In this document: positions 52,226 through 60,958 of the stretch, piece by piece
How the letters are laid out: each line of letters opens with the position of its first letter
How positions within the stretch are numbered: position 1 is the first letter of the stretch
Program-made: the position numbers and the translations under genes
NCBI GenBank assembly: GCA_003451585.1
Contig: DMEU01000020.1
Location: 1 to 64,000 of the forward strand
Source of the DNA: Candidatus Omnitrophota bacterium
Lineage (GTDB): Bacteria > Omnitrophota > Gorgyraeia > Velamenicoccales > Velamenicoccaceae
Direction: 5' to 3'
DNA length: 64,000 nucleotides
The notes under the pieces: generated by a model
The model's database searches: none
Told to the model about the DNA's origin: nothing
Seen by the model: only the letters and a program-made list of their open reading frames with translations

Positions 52226-53453
52226 AGGCCTTCTTCTTTCTCAGCAATCGATGGTAGCCAACGGCAAAACGGTGCGCCTCGTCCCTTAAACGCTGGATCA
52301 GCTTCAGCACATCGGAACCCCTGCTTAATTGAACAGGCAGTTTTTGGTTAACAGTATAAATCAAATCCTGGCTTTTGGCGATAGCAATCATTGGAATATC
52401 CGCCTTGAGTTCTTTCAATACATCCAGTGCCGCATCCAGATGCCCCTTGCCGCCATCTATAACGATAAGGTCCGGCAAAGGCCCGGATCCGGCAACAAGA
52501 CGCGCTATACGCCTTCGCACAACCTCGCGCATCATCGCATAGTCATCAATACCGGCCACGCTGCGTATTTTAAAACGCCGGTAATTATCTTTGTCCGGCT
52601 TGCCTCTATAAAAGGAGACCATGGAGCCCACAGCCTGCTTGCCTGAAATATTTGAGATATCAAATGCCTCGGCGCGCACAGGATCTGTCTTTAACCCAAG
52701 GCGCTTAAAGTCCGAAACATGCGTCGACCCTGGCAGCGCATTAACCTTCTTTAAAGATACGAGGATGCCCAACGCCTCCAGCTTATCGCGCACGCCGGCC
52801 GCCTCCTCAAAACGCTCTTCTCTTACGAAACGGCGCATGGCAAGCGAAAGCTCGTCAATGAGGTCGCTGTCTTTTTTAGACAAAAAATCTTCCAGGCCGC
52901 GTATTATCTTTAAGTATCCTTTTCGCGAGACCATCCCCTGGCATGGCCCCAGGCATAACTTCATATGGTAAAACAGGCACGCCTTTTTGGGAAAACGCCT
53001 GCAGGAACAAAAAGGAAAACTCTTCCTTAAAATATCCAGTGCCCTGCGCAGGAGCTTGGCGCTAATATACGGCCCGAAATAATCCACATCCTCATTATGC
53101 TTATTCCTGCGGCCTATAAAAACACGGGGGAAATCCTCGCGCGTGATCTTGATATACGGGAAGCCCTTGTCATCTTTTGATACGGTATTAAAGCGCGGCT
53201 GGTACTTCTTTATCAGCCGGTCCTCCATGATCAGGGCATCGTATTCCGAAGGTACCTGTATATACTCGATCTTTTCGGCATACCCCATCATGACCTGCGT
53301 CTTGATGGAAGCCGCGGACTTCAAAAAATAACTGGCCACCCTTTTTTTAAGCGACAGCGCCTTGCCGACATAGATCACCTCTCCGGACCTGTCTTTCATC
53401 AGATAGACGCCCGGCGAATCCGGAAATCTCCCTATCTCTTCCTTTTTAACCAA
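52212..53453 (-). CDS. uvrC: UvrC-family excinuclease, minimal form
   Basis: Makes the dual incisions in nucleotide excision repair. GIY-YIG domain at the start (SPGVYLMKDRSGEVIYVGKALSLKKRVASYF); UVR motif near residues 195-230 (LSLAMRRFVREERFEEAAGVRDKLEAL); RNase H-like 5' nuclease with the Asp in AEAFDISNISGKQAVGS and VIDGGKGHLDAALDVL, and the His in DEAHRFAVGYHR. At 413 residues it is about 200 shorter than E. coli UvrC: the linker between UVR and RNase H is cut to about 30 residues and the C-terminal helix-hairpin-helix pair is absent. It overlaps murJ by 22 bp. Confidence 0.9.
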   Translation of the reverse strand: MVKKEEIGRFPDSPGVYLMKDRSGEVIYVGKALSLKKRVASYFLKSAASIKTQVMMGYAEKIEYIQVPSEYDALIMEDRLIKKYQPRFNTVSKDDKGFPYIKITREDFPRVFIGRRNKHNEDVDYFGPYISAKLLRRALDILRKSFPFCSCRRFPKKACLFYHMKLCLGPCQGMVSRKGYLKIIRGLEDFLSKKDSDLIDELSLAMRRFVREERFEEAAGVRDKLEALGILVSLKKVNALPGSTHVSDFKRLGLKTDPVRAEAFDISNISGKQAVGSMVSFYRGKPDKDNYRRFKIRSVAGIDDYAMMREVVRRRIARLVAGSGPLPDLIVIDGGKGHLDAALDVLKELKADIPMIAIAKSQDLIYTVNQKLPVQLSRGSDVLKLIQRLRDEAHRFAVGYHRLLRKKKAFERP

Positions 53454-55006
53454 TTTACCAGCTCCCTTATCTCATTGACATCCCAACGCCACAAAATAAA
53501 AAAATAGACCATGGCCCCGAAGAACGCGACACAACATAAAATTGCCAGTGTGGCTGAGGCGCCGAAGGCTATGCGCCATAGTGACCAGGCGGCCGCGCCC
53601 ATGACAACAGAAGCGGACAACGCTTTAGAAACGAGCCTTTTAAGATCAGGGGAAAATGAATAACCGGCTTTGGACTTCATAGACCGGTAGAGGATTATAA
53701 AATTCGCTGTGGCAGAGATCGAGCTGGCTAACGCAAGGCCTGAGAGCCCTAATCTTAGTACAAAAATAAAGAAAGAATTCATGAGCACGTTCATCACAAG
53801 GGCGATACCTGAACTTTTTACGGGCGTAACTGTGTCCTGAAGGGCATAAAAACCAAGGGAAAAAAACCTAACCCCGACATAACCTATAAGCCCCAGGCCG
53901 TAAAAAAATACCGCCTTCGAAGTGATCGCGGTGGAATAGGCGTCAAACCGCCCGCGCTCGAATACCGCGCGCACAATGGGCGCAGAAAAGATCAGAATGC
54001 CGGCGGTCAAAGGTATGATACAAAGAAAAGCGGCCTTAAAACAAAAATCGAGCGTCATCCTGAACTTATCCATGTCTTTGCCGGCTGAATGCGCCGACAT
54101 CGCAGGCAGGGCAGCATTGGAAATAGCCACGCCGAAGACCGAGAAAGGGAACTGGATAATACGATTGGCATAATAAACGGCGGCGATAGCGCCTTCTCCG
54201 ACAAAAAAGGAGAGCGAAGCAAAAATAGTATCGACGAATATGTTCAACTGATAGATACTTGTACCTACGATCCTGGGGGATATGAGCCGGCCTATCTTAC
54301 GGATAGCCTCGTTCTTAAGCGGATGTTCATAACAACCGCCTTTCCTGAAATCTACACCGAGCCGCAAAAGAGACGGCACCTGGACAGCTGCCTGAGCGAC
54401 ACCTGCCAGTAATACGGCAACACTCAAAGCATAAATCGCGCCAACCCCTTCGATATTCGCTATCGGGAATATCGCCGCGATCATAAAAAGGTTAAAAACG
54501 GTTGAGGCCGATCCCGACACCGCAAATGACCTGAGTGAATTTGCAACAGACATTAAATAAGCGCTGACCGTGACAAGCAACAGATACGGAAAGAGTATGC
54601 GGGTAAGGTCTACTGTGAGCTTGAATTTAGCCGGGTCAACAGAAAAACCGGGGGCTATAAGACGGACTAAAGGCGATGCGAACACAACGCCCGCGCAAAC
54701 GACAGCCGCAGACACAGCCAGAAGCAGGATAAAAAGGCTGTTCACCAGCTTCAAAAAATCTTCTCTTGTCTTACGCGAGATATATTCGCAGAATACCGGG
54801 ACGAAAGCGGCATTTCCGGCACCCTCCCCCATCACATCCCGCAGCATGTTGGGTATCTTAAAGGCCACAAAAAAGGCCTGCGCCGCCATCCCCGTGCCAA
54901 AAACATTGGCTATCAGCACATCCCTGAAAAATCCTGTTATGCGCGAGAGAATGGTAAAAGCGCTTAAAACGCCCGCTGACTTAAAGATCGCTTTATGCTC
55001 TGACAT
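53432..55006 (-). CDS. murJ: lipid II flippase
   Basis: Flips lipid II for peptidoglycan synthesis. The 524-residue membrane protein has about fourteen hydrophobic segments and the MviN/MurJ motifs FTILSRITGFFRDVLIANVFGTGMAAQAFFVAFKIPNMLR at the N-terminus, GAGNAAFVPVF and the later YYANRIIQFPFSVFGVAISNAALPAMS. It overlaps uvrC by 22 bp. Confidence 0.94.
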   Translation of the reverse strand: MSEHKAIFKSAGVLSAFTILSRITGFFRDVLIANVFGTGMAAQAFFVAFKIPNMLRDVMGEGAGNAAFVPVFCEYISRKTREDFLKLVNSLFILLLAVSAAVVCAGVVFASPLVRLIAPGFSVDPAKFKLTVDLTRILFPYLLLVTVSAYLMSVANSLRSFAVSGSASTVFNLFMIAAIFPIANIEGVGAIYALSVAVLLAGVAQAAVQVPSLLRLGVDFRKGGCYEHPLKNEAIRKIGRLISPRIVGTSIYQLNIFVDTIFASLSFFVGEGAIAAVYYANRIIQFPFSVFGVAISNAALPAMSAHSAGKDMDKFRMTLDFCFKAAFLCIIPLTAGILIFSAPIVRAVFERGRFDAYSTAITSKAVFFYGLGLIGYVGVRFFSLGFYALQDTVTPVKSSGIALVMNVLMNSFFIFVLRLGLSGLALASSISATANFIILYRSMKSKAGYSFSPDLKRLVSKALSASVVMGAAAWSLWRIAFGASATLAILCCVAFFGAMVYFFILWRWDVNEIRELVNWLKRKR

Positions 55007-55048
55007 ATTGGCCTATAGTCTATGGTCAAACACGATAATTAAACATTA

Positions 55049-55077
55049 TTGACAATGCCGGCATTTTGTGTTATAAA
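55049..55077 (+). promoter_or_regulatory. sigma70-type promoter of rpsT
   Basis: TTGACA (55049-55054), 17-base spacer, TATAAA (55072-55077). Close to consensus, and followed by a leader of about 24 bases with AAGGAG before the ATG. Confidence 0.85.
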
Positions 55078-55107
55078 TTCCTCTCAAACAAAAAGGAGTT
55101 ATATACC

Positions 55108-55374
55108 ATGCCACAAAGAAAATGCGCACAAAAGAGATTACGGGTCGACAAGACCAAGGCACTGCACAACTTGCAGCTTAAAACCGGCCTTAAAAAAGAG
55201 ATCAAGGGGCTTCGCAGCCTTATTTCACAAGGCAAGTTCGACGAAGGCAAAGAAAAGATCAAGACCGTATTCGCCAAACTCGACAGGGCCGCTGCAAAGG
55301 GCATTATCCACAAAAATACAGCTGCCAGACGCAAATCCATCCTATCTCTCAAGCTAAATCGCGCAAAAAAGTAA
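55108..55374 (+). CDS. rpsT: 30S ribosomal protein S20
   Basis: Primary binding protein of 16S rRNA. The 88-residue basic protein has the expected pattern MPQRKCAQKRLRVDKTKALHN and GIIHKNTAARRKSILSLKL. The start at 55108 with AAGGAG upstream is preferred over the frame at 55066. It is one of few plus-strand genes in the window and is transcribed alone from a near-consensus promoter, diverging from murJ and converging on holA (5 bp). Confidence 0.95.
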   Translation: MPQRKCAQKRLRVDKTKALHNLQLKTGLKKEIKGLRSLISQGKFDEGKEKIKTVFAKLDRAAAKGIIHKNTAARRKSILSLKLNRAKK

Positions 55375-55379
55375 GCTTT

Positions 55380-56063
55380 TTAGCGGGGCAAGTAAGAAAG
55401 CTTGATCACTAACGATTCCAAGACAAGCATCTGACGGGCCGGTCCGGAAGAAGAAGTCTTCAAGCGCTTGTCAGCCTCTAGGATGAGCTTCAACCCTTTT
55501 CTATAAACATCACCTGAAAGGCGCTTGTCGGAATAAGTCCGCTCCCACTGCCAGAATATAGCCCCAAGTATCTTCTCAGCCTTATCGCGATACCTCAAAA
55601 GAACCGATAATATCTTTAAAGCTGCCTCTGTGCGCCGGCTTATTATGGCCCGGCCCAGATCAAAAGCAGAGACCTCTTCTTCATCCTTAAAACGGACTAC
55701 TTGGGCCCCGAGCTTCTTAAATCCCTCAACCATGGCCTCTGTGCCCTTGGCCTGCGGGATATCAAGAACGACAACGGTCTCTAAAGGGTTCTTTAACGCG
55801 TCCTTCAGGCCTGCGCTCTCATGCCTGCCTAGCTTGTGTGCCATCTTAATAACGAGCAGGCGCTTCTTCGCCCCTGCAGTGGGCAGGCAAAAAAGGGCTT
55901 CGTTAATATCGGCCAGGGTAAGCTGTTTTTCGTCGGCATACAAGAGCGTGAAATTCAGCTCTTTGAGTTCGGGCGGGAAAAATTTTTTCTGGAGGCTTTC
56001 AATACGGTCCTGTTTCTGGTCCTCATCTTGCCCTAAAAATAAAAAAATGCGGGGCTCTACCAT
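55380..56063 (-). CDS. DNA polymerase III delta subunit-like, short
   Basis: A 227-residue protein that resembles HolA: EPRIFLFLGQDEDQKQDRIESLQKKF at the start, ALFCLPTAGAKKRLLVIKMAHKL as the P-loop-free AAA+ like fold, and the C-terminal clamp-loader collar with LLRYRDKAEKILGAIFWQWERTY. HolA is usually about 340 residues, so the first domain looks reduced. It may be a genuine small delta or a paralogue. It follows lptE with a 7-bp overlap, as holA does in many genomes. Confidence 0.7.
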   Translation of the reverse strand: MVEPRIFLFLGQDEDQKQDRIESLQKKFFPPELKELNFTLLYADEKQLTLADINEALFCLPTAGAKKRLLVIKMAHKLGRHESAGLKDALKNPLETVVVLDIPQAKGTEAMVEGFKKLGAQVVRFKDEEEVSAFDLGRAIISRRTEAALKILSVLLRYRDKAEKILGAIFWQWERTYSDKRLSGDVYRKGLKLILEADKRLKTSSSGPARQMLVLESLVIKLSYLPR

Positions 56064-56599
56064 GCCTCAACAGTGGTCTCTACTATCCTGCGTGCAAGGT
56101 CTTGAGTCGCATCGGCCAAGGCCTGCTCTTCACTCTTGACGAATTGCCCTGTAGTGAAATAACTGGCCTCTCCTGCAAAACCTTTGTATTCCCACAAGAC
56201 TTTCTGGCTCGCGGTTTCCACCAAAGATATGTTGACGAAAAGAGTGATACGGTATTCCTCGGGAGAATCATCCGTAGAATTCCTTAAGGTGTCACGCCGG
56301 TAATTGATGAGTTCGCCTTTTAGAACAACATCAGCATCAGCCTCTTTTGAGATCTTCAGATTTCCGTCAAAGATAAAACGGTCTACGATGGCGTTAGTGA
56401 CCTTGTTCTCCAATAAAGGAAAATAGGTCTTAAACCGCCTGCCCTCGGTGTATTCGGAAGTCGTATCCACCTTATTTATGAACGGCTCTATGTAAATGGT
56501 CTTGTAGCCGGTCTTAGCGACAAAGGCGTGGGTCGTATAACCACAGCCGGCCAAAAACGCCAAAGCAGCACAATAATAAAAAAACCTTATCTTTTTCAC
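56057..56599 (-). CDS. LPS assembly lipoprotein LptE-like
   Basis: A 180-residue lipoprotein of the LptE/RlpB kind, part of the outer-membrane LPS insertion complex with LptD. Signal peptide and lipobox FLAGCGYTTHAF; TIYIEPFINKVDTTSEY; VTNAIVDRFIFDGNLKISKEADADVVLKGELINYRRD is the family core. The start is a GTG at 56599 with AAGG upstream; the frame extends to 56650 but conserved signal peptide residues begin at the GTG. It overlaps bamD by 4 bp and holA by 7 bp. Confidence 0.82.
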   Translation of the reverse strand: MKKIRFFYYCAALAFLAGCGYTTHAFVAKTGYKTIYIEPFINKVDTTSEYTEGRRFKTYFPLLENKVTNAIVDRFIFDGNLKISKEADADVVLKGELINYRRDTLRNSTDDSPEEYRITLFVNISLVETASQKVLWEYKGFAGEASYFTTGQFVKSEEQALADATQDLARRIVETTVEAW

Positions 56600-57537
56600 T
56601 TCGCATTCCTTTCCATACCCTGCATCTTTTCCGCGGCCTTTTGGGCCCATTCGCTCTTCGGAAAATTCTTTATCACGTATTTATAGTAGATATTGGCGCT
56701 ATCATACGCCTTTTGCTTCTCATAAAACTGGCCTACCTCAAAATTCGACTGCGCCTCTTTACCATGCAGTTCGTCCATCCGCTCTTCGGCCTCCCTGGAA
56801 AGCTCTGCATCCGGATGGCTTTTTACAAACTCGGAAAACTTATCTTTTGCCTCCTGTGTCAAGGTCTGGTCGTAAGAGGCATCCAGAGAAGATTTAGCGG
56901 CACACAGGGCTATCTGGAACTTGGCCGGCTCTGCCCACTCGCTCTCAGGATAGGTATCTAAGACCTTCTGGAACTCTTCTGTCGCTTCCGTGAAATATCT
57001 CTTAGCCTTTAAAGTGAGGCCTATCTTGTACTGGCTGGCCGCGGCATACTTGCCGTATGGAGCATTCTCTATGATCTTCCGGAATATGTCTATAGCGGTA
57101 TTCTCTGCGGTAAAATCTATGCCTGCTATCCTCTTTTTATAATCCAGTAGTTTCTGCGCGACGATATACTCCCTCTGCAGGACATCGGCTGTGCGCTGGC
57201 TGAAAGGATACTTGTCGATTATCTTCTGGTATGCCTGGTAGGCCTCATAATATTTACCCTGCTCTTCCAAACACAGGCCCATATAATACTGGGCCTCGGG
57301 AGCCTCCACGGCATCGGGATAGTGTTTGACCAGCTTCTTGAATTCGGCCAGAGCTGTTTTATAGTCCTTGGCCTCGTAATAACTTATGGCGAACTTAAGC
57401 TGCTCCTGGGGGCTCTCTTTAGGGGCATATTTGGGGTTTGTCCAACGATTGCTTTCAGGCGTCCAAATCCAATAGGCGTAAGCACTTTGGGATAAAGTCA
57501 GGACTAGCAGAAATGTGATGAAAATCTTTCTTTTCAT
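56596..57537 (-). CDS. BamD-like outer-membrane assembly TPR protein
   Basis: A 313-residue exported protein with a signal peptide and five or more TPR units (AISYYEAKDYKTALAEFKKLVKHYPD, AQYYMGLCLEEQGKYYEAYQAYQKIIDKYP, ASQYKIGLTLKAKRYFTEATEEFQKVLDTYP, FEVGQFYEKQKAYDSANIYYKYVIKNFP). This is the BamD/YfiO pattern. The N-terminus has no clear lipobox Cys, so it may be periplasmic rather than lipid-anchored. It lies next to lptE, in keeping with envelope biogenesis. Confidence 0.8.
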   Translation of the reverse strand: MKRKIFITFLLVLTLSQSAYAYWIWTPESNRWTNPKYAPKESPQEQLKFAISYYEAKDYKTALAEFKKLVKHYPDAVEAPEAQYYMGLCLEEQGKYYEAYQAYQKIIDKYPFSQRTADVLQREYIVAQKLLDYKKRIAGIDFTAENTAIDIFRKIIENAPYGKYAAASQYKIGLTLKAKRYFTEATEEFQKVLDTYPESEWAEPAKFQIALCAAKSSLDASYDQTLTQEAKDKFSEFVKSHPDAELSREAEERMDELHGKEAQSNFEVGQFYEKQKAYDSANIYYKYVIKNFPKSEWAQKAAEKMQGMERNAK

Positions 57538-57611
57538 AGTCCTAATAATCTATCACAGCGTCTATTCTTTGTCAACGTAAAGCATAGCCGCCTTGAGCTC
57601 AAAAACTCGCC

Positions 57612-58691
57612 CTACTTAAACCAACCACCGGTCGCACGGCAAAACTTCACCAGCATAAGCATGACAGGTACTTCAATAAGCACCCCTACTACTGTTGCCA
57701 ATGAAGCGCCGGAGGATAACCCGAAGAGTATCGTAGAAGTGGCGATAGCGACTTCAAAATGGTTGCTTGCGCCGATAAGAGCGGATGGCGCCGCATCCCT
57801 ATAAGGCAGCTTGAGCCATTTTGCCAATCCGTACGTTATGGCAAAGATCAGGCAGGTCTGCATAAAAAGCGGGATTGCAATCAATAAAATGATCTGCGGC
57901 TGGTTGATTATCAGCTCTCCTTTAAACGAGAACAACAAAACAAGAGTGACGAGCAAGGCGCATATTGAAACCGGCGTCAAGTAATGCAGGAATTTCTCCT
58001 CAAACCACTTAAACCCGTTCCTGGCTATAAGCAGTTTTCGCGAATAGTACCCCAAGAATAAAGGCAGCCCCACGTAAATAACGACGGACAGGACAATGGT
58101 CTGCCACGGTATCGGCATTTTATTGATACCCAGCAGCCATCCTCCCAGAGGCGCGTAGAGAAAGAGCATGGTCAATGAATTAATGGCGACCATGACAAGG
58201 GTATGGCCGTCGTTGCCGCGCGCCAAGTGCCCCCATATAAGCACCATTGCCGTACAAGGCGCTATGCCCAAAAGAATGCACCCTGCTATATAAGACCTGA
58301 ATAGTTCCACCTGATCCCCGCCCTTTACGACTTCTATCCCGGGCAGCCAACCTTTAAATAAAACCCCCAAAAAGAGAGTGGCGATCGCCAGCATGGTAAA
58401 AGGCTTGATGCACCAGTTTACGAACAGCGTCAAAAGAACAGGCTTCGGGGCCTTGCCCGCCTTGATGACCTCTGCAAAATCTATCTTCACCATGATAGGA
58501 TACATCATAAAGAAAAGGCATATTGCGATAGGGACCGACACCTGGTATATCGATAGTTTGTCCAACGCGACGGCAGCCTGAGGGAATATTTTACCCAGTA
58601 AAATTCCCAGCCCGATGCAAAGAATGACCCATCCCGTAAGATACCTTTCAAAAAAACTTAAACGCCGTTCCTCATGGATGACATGTTCCAT
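57612..58691 (-). CDS. acr3: arsenite efflux transporter ACR3 family
   Basis: Exports As(III) as arsenite using the membrane potential. The 359 residues form about ten membrane segments. The conserved Cys lies in [19 protein letters not shown] and the conserved Glu in [18 protein letters not shown], both essential in characterised ACR3. It is the last gene of the arsenic operon, 11 bp after arsG. No arsC arsenate reductase gene is present, so arsenate would have to be reduced elsewhere. Confidence 0.94.
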   Translation of the reverse strand: MEHVIHEERRLSFFERYLTGWVILCIGLGILLGKIFPQAAVALDKLSIYQVSVPIAICLFFMMYPIMVKIDFAEVIKAGKAPKPVLLTLFVNWCIKPFTMLAIATLFLGVLFKGWLPGIEVVKGGDQVELFRSYIAGCILLGIAPCTAMVLIWGHLARGNDGHTLVMVAINSLTMLFLYAPLGGWLLGINKMPIPWQTIVLSVVIYVGLPLFLGYYSRKLLIARNGFKWFEEKFLHYLTPVSICALLVTLVLLFSFKGELIINQPQIILLIAIPLFMQTCLIFAITYGLAKWLKLPYRDAAPSALIGASNHFEVAIATSTILFGLSSGASLATVVGVLIEVPVMLMLVKFCRATGGWFK

Positions 58692-58702
58692 TTCTCCTCC
58701 TC

Positions 58703-59392
58703 TTAAAATAACCTCAAAATATAGGCCCCTGTATAATACAACCCTGCCAGAATAAAAATAATGCCGGTCATCCTGCGTGTATAATATTCAAGCCTTGTGA
58801 TACGGTGGAACCAATGGCTTATCGAAGTAACTCCTACGGCGATCGCCACGGCGAACATAAGCACCGGAATCCCCGTGCCTGCACCGTAAACAAAAGGCAA
58901 TAATAGCCCGGAACTGCTGTTAAGCGCCAAAGGGATAAGGCTTCCAAAGAATAACGCCGCTGAAACCGGGCAGAATGCCAAAGCGAAGATAAACCCGAGC
59001 AAAAAAGCCCCGGGCGCGCCGGCCTCAACAAGTTTATTGTGATACTTTTGAGACAACGTTATGCCGGGCAATCTCAACGTAATGATCTCCAACAAAAAAA
59101 GCCCGGTAACTATTAAAAGAGGCCCCAGCGCTTTAAGCACGTATTTTTGCAAAAATTGAGCCACCTCGGGGACGCTTAATAGAGAATGGATAATGACCCA
59201 ACCGAGAGCCGCATACGCGGCCATCCTGCCCACCGTATAGGCAAGCCCTGAAATAAACACCATGGCCGGATGCGCGATCTTCTTTGAAAGAAACGACACC
59301 GCCGCTATATTGGTAGCCAAAGGGCATGGGCTTATCGAAGTCAATATCCCAAGCCACAATGCCGAGCCAAAAACGGCCGTTATACCGATCAT
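58703..59392 (-). CDS. arsG: ArsG-type permease (DsbD/CcdA-like)
   Basis: A 229-residue membrane protein with six hydrophobic segments of the CcdA/DsbD type. It has the CcdA-like pattern [19 protein letters not shown] in the first loop and [22 protein letters not shown] in the second. In several genomes this gene follows arsF and is named ArsG, a permease for trivalent aromatic arsenicals. It overlaps arsF by 4 bp. Equivalent CcdA proteins pass reductant across the membrane, so an electron-transfer role is also possible. Confidence 0.8.
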   Translation of the reverse strand: MIGITAVFGSALWLGILTSISPCPLATNIAAVSFLSKKIAHPAMVFISGLAYTVGRMAAYAALGWVIIHSLLSVPEVAQFLQKYVLKALGPLLIVTGLFLLEIITLRLPGITLSQKYHNKLVEAGAPGAFLLGFIFALAFCPVSAALFFGSLIPLALNSSSGLLLPFVYGAGTGIPVLMFAVAIAVGVTSISHWFHRITRLEYYTRRMTGIIFILAGLYYTGAYILRLF

Positions 59393-59814
59393 TGCGCGTC
59401 CTTTAAAAATCCTTCTATCTCGCCGGTGACATAATCAATGAACTTCTGCTTATTGCCTGCGTATTGCCAGATCTTATCAAGGTTCTTGGACTTGATCTCC
59501 TTATCGTCTTTCACCAGAGACAGAATGAGCGATTTGGTATAAAGCTGATAGTCCTTCACAAAATGCTCATTTCCGCGGTCTTCCACATTGACCGTCTTGA
59601 ACTCTAATTTACTGGACTCAAGCGCTTCCGAAAAATTAATTTTGACGGCTTCTTTGGAATACTTCTCTATAGTGGTACATGTGGAACAGCGGAACGCGCC
59701 ATGAAAGTAATAGGCTACAACCTTGCTCCGGGCCATATCCTGCCTGGCAAAAGCAGGAAAACCCGCGCTAATTACTGCCACAGCCGCCAGCATCACAAAA
59801 AACAGTTTTTTCAA
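59389..59814 (-). CDS. arsF: ArsF-family protein (nitroreductase subunit)
   Basis: A 141-residue protein with a signal peptide (MLAAVAVISAGFPAFA). The segment VVAYYFHGAFRCSTCTTIEKYSKEAVKINF contains a CSTC thioredoxin-like pair and is the signature of the ArsF family; VKDYQLYTKSLILSL follows. In the ArsEFG module described for Shewanella, ArsE and ArsF are needed for reduction of nitrophenyl arsenicals. Natural substrate here is unknown. Confidence 0.82.
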   Translation of the reverse strand: MKKLFFVMLAAVAVISAGFPAFARQDMARSKVVAYYFHGAFRCSTCTTIEKYSKEAVKINFSEALESSKLEFKTVNVEDRGNEHFVKDYQLYTKSLILSLVKDDKEIKSKNLDKIWQYAGNKQKFIDYVTGEIEGFLKDAQ

Positions 59815-59920
59815 CTCTTCCTCCGTCCTTATTATGAATAAATACCTAAAATATCTCCTTGTTCGCCTTCACTCACAAGGACTTCGTTATATGCGCCTAC
59901 AGCGCAAATTAAGGTGCTCG

Positions 59921-60151
59921 TTATGAGATAATATTTTTGATCTCGTCTTTGCTCAAGGCCTTTCCTGATGAGACGACCTTGCCGTCTATAGCTAAAGCCG
60001 GGGTCATCATCACGCCGTATTCGATGATTTTTTCGATATCGGTCACCTTGCTGATCTCAGCCTGGATGTTCAATTCCTTGACCGCAGCTTCGGCGTTCGC
60101 CGTAAGCTGTTTGCATTTGGGACAGCCGACTCCTAAGATCTCAATTTTCAT
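59921..60151 (-). CDS. small thioredoxin-like protein (candidate ArsE)
   Basis: A 76-residue glutaredoxin/thioredoxin-fold protein of the TM0996/MTH895 type. CPKC in GVGCPKCKQLTANAEAAVKEL is the redox site; MTPALAIDGKVVSSGKALS is the cis-Pro loop. From position between arsM and arsF it is the likely ArsE. A 106-bp gap separates it from arsF. That gap holds no obvious gene or hairpin. Confidence 0.78.
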   Translation of the reverse strand: MKIEILGVGCPKCKQLTANAEAAVKELNIQAEISKVTDIEKIIEYGVMMTPALAIDGKVVSSGKALSKDEIKNIIS

Positions 60152-60164
60152 CTTGCGCCTCCAT

Positions 60165-60947
60165 CTATCTTTTCACCGCGGAAACTTTTATGCTAGCCAC
60201 CGCATCTTGAGCACCCTTGTGACCGTCAAACATCGCATCCACGGGATAATTCGATTCGCTTATCACTTTCACATCCTGAAACCCTGCCATCGTGATGAAT
60301 CTTAGATACTCCTCTTTTCTGATCGCTCCGGCAAGACAACCCACATACGCCTCAACGGACTCTTTCATAGCGGCCGGCAACTCTTTGACGAGCACCAGGT
60401 CCGAAACCATCAGCCTCCCATTTGCCTTTAAGACCCTAAAGGCTTCTTTGAACACGCTCTCTTTATCAGGAGACAGATTAATGACGCAATTTGAGATGAT
60501 CACATCTATAGAGCGATCTTCAACAGGCAGCTTCTCTATCTCGCCTAAACGAAACTCCACATTGGGATATTCGCCTTTCCCGGCGTTTTCTTTTGCTTTA
60601 GAAACCATCTCCGGTGTCATATCAACACCAATGACACGGCCTGTTTTGCCCACTCTCTGCGCCGCAAGAAACGCGTCAAACCCAGCGCCGCTGCCCAGAT
60701 CAAGCACCACATCGCCCTCTTTTAAGGACGCGAGGGCCACCGGATTACCACACCCAAAACCCAAATTCGCGCCTTCAGGGACAGTATTCATCTCCGCGTA
60801 GCTGTAGCCGACTTTCTTGCTGATATTTTTAGCTCTGTCCGTGCCGCCGCAACAGGAGCCTGTGGAACAACAAGAGGTTTTCTGCGTTACGGCCTTGGCA
60901 TAACCCTCCCTGACGGCCTGCTTGATATCTTTAGCGCCCTTCTTCAT
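60165..60947 (-). CDS. arsM: arsenite S-adenosylmethionine methyltransferase
   Basis: Methylates As(III) stepwise to volatile or exported forms. The 260 residues have the Rossmann SAM site VLDLGSGAGFDAFLAAQRVG near 82 and the three Cys residues essential in characterised ArsM: C66 (FGCGNP), C154 (SNCVINL) and C204 (YVGCLAGAI). An N-terminal pair of CC motifs (residues 26-27 and 32-33) may add arsenic binding. It lies between the permease and the thioredoxin-like gene. Confidence 0.95.
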   Translation of the reverse strand: MKKGAKDIKQAVREGYAKAVTQKTSCCSTGSCCGGTDRAKNISKKVGYSYAEMNTVPEGANLGFGCGNPVALASLKEGDVVLDLGSGAGFDAFLAAQRVGKTGRVIGVDMTPEMVSKAKENAGKGEYPNVEFRLGEIEKLPVEDRSIDVIISNCVINLSPDKESVFKEAFRVLKANGRLMVSDLVLVKELPAAMKESVEAYVGCLAGAIRKEEYLRFITMAGFQDVKVISESNYPVDAMFDGHKGAQDAVASIKVSAVKR

Positions 60948-60958
60948 CCCATCCCCCT

